Source: an uncultured Lachnospiraceae bacterium (lineage in GTDB: Bacteria; Bacillota; Clostridia; Lachnospirales; Lachnospiraceae). From it: a stretch of 37,609 nucleotides of DNA. Positions 32,784 to 37,609 of this stretch are shown one piece after another; within the stretch, counting starts at the first letter, position 1; the number at the start of each line of letters is the position of its first letter. The notes below the pieces were generated by a model, which was given only the letters and a program-made list of their open reading frames with translations, did no database searches and was not told the origin of the DNA. The translations under genes and the position numbers were made by a program. The stretch is taken from positions 1-37,609 of the forward strand of contig CANREB010000025.1 in the NCBI GenBank assembly GCA_947629525.1. The letters are read 5' to 3'.

Positions 32784-35700
32784 TTTTCTACTCACACACC
32801 CCTCGTGGGGTGCGACTGGTTCGAGTATGTGAAAAAATGATAAAGGAAAAATTTTTACTCACACACCCCTCGCGGGGGGGCGACCCAATCTGTAAACACA
32901 TTTGATAACTCACTTTTTATTTCTACTCACACACCCCTCGCGGGGTGCGACAACACGTACAATATATCGCTGTTTCGATCATATAATTTCTACTCACACA
33001 CCCCTCGCGGGGTGCGACCCGCAGAGGCTTGTTAAAGGACAAGACCCGTTATCGATTTCTACTCACACACCCCTCGCGGGGTGCGACTATATTGCATTTC
33101 GCCGTTGTCAAGGGTCAAGACATTTCTACTCACACACCCCTCGCGGGGTGCGACGGTGGAGGATTTGCAGTTAAAATGTAGAGTTTATATTTCTACTCAC
33201 ACACCCCTCGCGGGGTGCGACTTGATCTCTGCCATGTACTCTGCCCGTAAAAATATTTCTACTCACACACCCCTCGCGGGGTGCGACATATAAACTTTCT
33301 TTTTTAGCCCTTAATGCAATTATTTCTACTCACACACCCCTCGCGGGGTGCGACTTGTTGTAAATGACACTATGTAATAAATTTTAAATTTCTACTCACA
33401 CACCCCTCGCGGGGTGCGACTCCTGTTGCCTGTCCAACAACCTCATTTAATACCATTTCTACTCACACACCCCTCGCGGGGTGCGACCGCATAACATCAT
33501 AATGTTCTTTTGTGCCACATGATTTCTACTCACACACCCCTCGCGGGGTGCGACAAACAATTGCATTACAATATCACCGACATTTTCAATTTCTACTCAC
33601 ACACCCCTCGCGGGGTGCGACACAGATGACGCCTTGCTATTTGTCCATTGGATTATTTCTACTCACACACCCCTCGCGGGGTGCGACTCTGTGTAGTCGC
33701 CTATGTCCTGCATATTTAAATATTTCTACTCACACACCCCTCGCGGGGTGCGACGTTCCAACGGGTCATTTGCTAAATTATTCTATGAATTTCTACTCAC
33801 ACACCCCTCGCGGGGTGCGACGTAGGCATCAGCGCAGAACAGTTTGACGGCATTGATATTTCTACTCACACACCCCTCGCGGGGTGCGACGGACATTAAG
33901 TATAAGCAGCCCAGCAATAGAACATTTCTACTCACACACCCCTCGCGGGGTGCGACATAATGAGCGACTACAGTTATATGGTAGATTTTATTTCTACTCA
34001 CACACCCCTCGCGGGGTGCGACTGATAGACGCTGGATTTAACCACTATCAAACACATTTCTACTCACACACCCCTCGCGGGGTGCGACAAAAGGCATTAA
34101 CGGCAATCAAAAACGGCGATATATTTCTACTCACACACCCCTCGCGGGGTGCGACAAAACATCCAGTTGGGATTACCATTAACATCATAATTTCTACTCA
34201 CACACCCCTCGCGGGGTGCGACAAATATCGTGCTTGTTCCCATGTCCTCATTATAAATTTCTACTCACACACCCCTCGCGGGGTGCGACATGAACACAGT
34301 ACAATTATTAGGACGGTTTGCAAATTTCTACTCACACACCCCTCGCGGGGTGCGACACAACAACGCGATACTGGAACGATTTTACCGAAAATTTCTACTC
34401 ACACACCCCTCGCGGGGTGCGACAAGGGCGTAAATATGTTGACCCCACGACAGCAGAATTTCTACTCACACACCCCTCGCGGGGTGCGACAAGTACCGCA
34501 CGCTTCGCGTGCTTTAAATGCAAGAATTTCTACTCACACACCCCTCGCGGGGTGCGACTTTCTGCTGAAACAGTTTATTAACATCATTTACCCATTTCTA
34601 CTCACACACCCCTCGCGGGGTGCGACACCGCGCTCGCCGCCTGCTGTACCATTTCACAAATTTCTACTCACACACCCCTCGCGGGGTGCGACGCTAGCAA
34701 ATTACGGTTGTAAATTATGGTGTGCAATTTCTACTCACACACCCCTCGCGGGGTGCGACGCTTCTAACAGAGTTGAAATTAACTCACTCGATGCATTTCT
34801 ACTCACACACCCCTCGCGGGGTGCGACCAATCAGGAACGCCGCCTAACGCATTTAATCCCGATTTCTACTCACACACCCCTCGCGGGGTGCGACCAAAAC
34901 GCCTTATAATAAATTGGGGGCAGACACTATTTCTACTCACACACCCCTCGCGGGGTGCGACCGGTGGTCTACGCTGTTAAATGTACAAAAAGATATTTCT
35001 ACTCACACACCCCTCGCGGGGTGCGACAATACAGATCTTACCATCTCTTTCGTTGTGACTCATTTCTACTCACACACCCCTCGCGGGGTGCGACGTTGTG
35101 TTCTTTTTCATATTAATACCTACTTTCTATTTCTACTCACACACCCCTCGCGGGGTGCGACAAAAAACATATGCATTTTTGACCGATGACAACGATTTCT
35201 ACTCACACACCCCTCGCGGGGTGCGACTCAATCTGTTGTTTGTTAGCTTCTATAGCCGCATTTCTACTCACACACCCCTCGCGGGGTGCGACATAGCCTA
35301 GCGCATAACTCATATGGATATGACGATTTCTACTCACACACCCCTCGCGGGGTGCGACGGATTATAACCCGATCCATAACTACGATAGAACAATTTCTAC
35401 TCACACACCCCTCGCGGGGTGCGACGCCAAACATTTGACGATTTGACAGAGATTGTTGAAATTTCTACTCACACACCCCTCGCGGGGTGCGACCATAGGT
35501 ATCACCACTACACAGGCACTCATGAAGGATTTCTACTCACACACCCCTCGCGGGGTGCGACCACGCACAATATTTAGTGTTCGTCCCTATTACGCGATTT
35601 CTACTCACACACCCCTCGCGGGGTGCGACTATTCCGCTAGCCTTAGACATCGAGGGCGGTGAATTTCTACTCACACACCCCTCGCGGGGTGCGACAAGGA

Positions 35701-36830
35701 AGAAATAGACAAGATGACCGAAACGCATATTTCTACTCACACACCCCTCGCGGGGTGCGACAATTTTCATTTTACATACTTAAACTTCCATTGTCATTTC
35801 TACTCACACACCCCTCGCGGGGTGCGACGTAAACGTATGGAACAGACTATGGATGCGTTGGATTTCTACTCACACACCCCTCGCGGGGTGCGACGGGCGA
35901 TCTTTTTTAATGCCTGTTATATAATAAATTTCTACTCACACACCCCTCGCGGGGTGCGACGATGACACTGCTAAAACTCTCGGATGGAAGGAAAATTTCT
36001 ACTCACACACCCCTCGCGGGGTGCGACATTAATTGATTTAGGCTATACTTCATATACAATATTTCTACTCACACACCCCTCGCGGGGTGCGACGTTGCTA
36101 CATTGAAAATTGTAGAATATGTCGCAAATTTCTACTCACACACCCCTCGCGGGGTGCGACTTCATACTATGCTGATTTAATGGCAGTGACAGCGGATTTC
36201 TACTCACACACCCCTCGCGGGGTGCGACCTTGAACGAATAACACAGGTAAATAGAAATGTTCATTTCTACTCACACACCCCTCGCGGGGTGCGACTATAT
36301 CTACTGCCTAGTTCTTTTAGTGATGGAAATAATTTCTACTCACACACCCCTCGCGGGGTGCGACCAGATGTGCAACATGGGGGGAACACATTATATGATT
36401 TCTACTCACACACCCCTCGCGGGGTGCGACTAGTTTCTCGGATAAGAGTCCGCAAATCATCGTCATTTCTACTCACACACCCCTCGCGGGGTGCGACCCC
36501 GATGAGCAAGAAACAATCGAAGAAGCATGTAAATTTCTACTCACACACCCCTCGCGGGGTGCGACTTCTATATGATGATAGGTGCAAGAGCCATTGGAAT
36601 TTCTACTCACACACCCCTCGCGGGGTGCGACTGGATTATACAGAAATAGATTTTACATCACTGGATTTCTACTCACACACCCCTCGCGGGGTGCGACGAC
36701 TATTGTTATAGTTTCCAATACATCATAATCATTTCTACTCACACACCCCTCGCGGGGTGCGACGATACAATCAATAGCATTATTGATAGCCGTGTCGATT
36801 TCTACTCACACACCCCTCGCGGGGTGCGAC
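32784..36830 (-). CRISPR. CRISPR array, 61 repeats and 60 spacers, type I-C-like
   Basis: A 33-bp repeat recurs 61 times with spacers of 32-36 bp, mostly 33-35. On the minus strand the repeat begins GTCGCACCCCGCGAGGGG and ends GAGTAGAAAT, and it contains the palindromic CACCCC/GGGGTG stem typical of type I-C repeats. The 59 right-hand copies read as identical. The left-most copy (32784-32816) has two substitutions and the second (32851-32884) has substitutions and an extra G. Degeneration at the left marks the old end; the leader and cas genes at the right mark the new end, so the array is transcribed right to left. All the spacers I read differ from each other. Long open frames across the array on the plus strand are artefacts of the repeat. 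Confidence 0.98.
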
Positions 36831-36983
36831 CGCAATATTTTGTGTTTTCACGCCAATGCACCCCCAAAATATCCAAGAGGCGGACAAAAATATTAAAATT
36901 AACTCAAAATGCTTATGCAATTTTAATCCATTTCTTCGGCGAACCATCATACTTTTCACAAGCCACCTATGGTTCGCTACATT
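36831..36983 (-). promoter_or_regulatory. CRISPR leader with promoter and inverted repeat
   Basis: This 153-bp AT-rich gap separates cas2 from the first repeat. On the minus strand TTGCAT (36920-36915) and TTTAAT (36897-36892) are 17 bp apart, which would start the precursor RNA about 55 bp before the first repeat. A perfect 9-bp inverted repeat, GCGAACCAT at 36939-36947 and ATGGTTCGC at 36969-36977, lies close to the cas2 stop and could be a cas transcript hairpin or a leader recognition element. Confidence 0.65.
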
Positions 36984-37274
36984 TTATACAATAATCACCC
37001 CTTCAGGATTATAAGTCTGCTTCGCGCCAATATGCTCCACTCGTTTCTCCCAATTATTTCCTAAATAATAAAAACGCAGACTATCTTCATCTTGATTAAT
37101 AAGCTTAACCAGTTTTTCCTTTAATTTCAAAAATGAAGAATAGTCCAAATCCGCCTCAAATACTGAATTTTGCACCCTTTGCGCATGGTTTTGACATTCT
37201 TTTGCTACCTTGCGAAGTCTCGTTCTGCCTGCACTATCCATTGTAGATACATCATAACTAATTAATACCATCAT
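36984..37274 (-). CDS. cas2: CRISPR adaptation endoribonuclease/DNase Cas2, type I-C
   Basis: A 96-residue Cas2 (ferredoxin-like fold) that dimerises and bridges Cas1 in spacer integration. The opening MMVLISYDVSTMD carries the conserved Asp of the first strand. RVQNSVFEADLD and SLRFYYLGNNW with VEHIGAK match the type I-C Cas2 group closely. The length is normal. The start is the ATG at 37274, 9 bp after AGGTG; a GTG four codons earlier is less likely. The cas1 stop is 12 bp upstream, and the leader and array follow, the standard cas1-cas2-array order. Confidence 0.93.
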   Translation of the reverse strand: MMVLISYDVSTMDSAGRTRLRKVAKECQNHAQRVQNSVFEADLDYSSFLKLKEKLVKLINQDEDSLRFYYLGNNWEKRVEHIGAKQTYNPEGVIIV

Positions 37275-37286
37275 CCCGCTTATCAC

Positions 37287-37609
37287 CTACTTCTGCAAAA
37301 ATGGAGGATATGTTTCTATGTCTCCCCTGACATATTTAGCCAAGAGATTACTCTGAACATACGGCAACAGCCCAAAGGGAATTTTCTGCTGTAAATACGG
37401 ATGCATAATATCTGTTCGCTTTTTCTCCTGCCAGCGCGTTATTACTTTTTTCCTTCCATCATCATTAAGCCATACTGCGCCTGATATCTGCTTTGTAAAA
37501 TCATCCTCTCCTATGATTTGAAGATTCAACAAGGTAAGCACAAATCTCTCAGCCATGCACCTTACTTCTTCTACCAAATCGCACGCCAGTGAAGCTCTCC
37601 CGCTTCTTA
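37287..37609 (-). CDS. cas1: CRISPR integrase Cas1, carboxy-terminal part, cut by the window edge
   Basis: The frame is open to the right edge of the window and covers about the last 107 residues of Cas1. Visible are the family segment GRASLACDLVEEVRCMAERFVLTLLN near the edge, KKVITRWQEKKRTDI and the carboxy end KYVRGDIETYPPFL. Full Cas1 is about 340 residues, so roughly two thirds, including most of the metal site, are outside. Cas1 catalyses integration of new spacers at the leader end. cas4 and the type I-C effector genes (cas7, cas8c, cas5, cas3) would be expected further right. Confidence 0.9.
   Translation of the reverse strand, partial: RSGRASLACDLVEEVRCMAERFVLTLLNLQIIGEDDFTKQISGAVWLNDDGRKKVITRWQEKKRTDIMHPYLQQKIPFGLLPYVQSNLLAKYVRGDIETYPPFLQK

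Noticed and set aside
32902..36711. Long plus-strand open frames with repeated THTPLAGCD, SHTPRGV and THPSRGAT peptides, and minus-strand frames with VAPREGCVSRN.
   Set aside because: They are three-frame translations of the CRISPR repeat and spacers. No ribosome-binding sites or sensible starts exist, and peptides like these are known artefacts.

Overview
The window looks like chromosomal DNA of an anaerobic Gram-positive from the Clostridia, most likely Lachnospiraceae-like. Supporting features are moderate GC content, AGGAGG-type ribosome-binding sites and TTGACA/TATAAT-type promoters. The gene order rho-rpmE-DUF1385-prmC-prfA, a DUF4364 gene, DUF3800 remnants with a structured RNA, a clostridial Csp-type subtilase prodomain, and heterodimeric ABC exporters point the same way. 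This assignment is inference from gene content, not a database match.

Left part (1-12.4 kb), mostly accessory or metabolic genes. A strong promoter drives a short three-hairpin RNA ending in an intrinsic terminator, directly upstream of a broken DUF3800 gene. Next come a nucleoside phosphorylase, a Nudix hydrolase and an AlbA_2/Schlafen-type ATP-binding regulator, all on the minus strand. A minus-strand cassette follows, encoding the two halves of a heterodimeric ABC exporter with an SGNH hydrolase gene between them. Further right are an SDR oxidoreductase with an NTF2-like partner, an alpha/beta hydrolase, an orphan subtilase prodomain whose ribosome-binding site sits in a hairpin, an AraC-type regulator and a Tim44-like zinc-ribbon membrane protein.

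Centre (12.4-22.2 kb), envelope signalling on the minus strand. aroA is followed almost without a gap by a secreted FG-GAP-like protein, an OmpR-type response regulator, a sensor kinase and a membrane-anchored protein of unknown function, with coupled or overlapping starts. Just downstream is a peptidoglycan-type polysaccharide deacetylase whose promoter region carries six direct repeats at exactly 11-bp intervals, the geometry expected for an OmpR/PhoB-family regulator. Upstream of aroA lie two adjacent EAL phosphodiesterase genes, both with degenerate GGDEF domains, which should degrade cyclic-di-GMP.

Housekeeping block (22.2-30.2 kb): prfA, prmC, a YqhQ-like DUF1385 protein, rpmE and rho on the minus strand; malic enzyme and DUF4364 on the plus strand; rarA on the minus strand.

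Right end (30.2-37.6 kb): a mobile-looking AAA/DUF4143 ATPase, a DUF3795 protein, a decayed HIT-family gene, and a large CRISPR array of 61 repeats and 60 spacers. The array has a leader and is preceded by cas2 and the 3' end of cas1, all reading right to left. Repeat sequence, Cas2 type and order fit type I-C. The effector genes would lie beyond the right edge. No rRNA, tRNA or insertion sequence was recognised.
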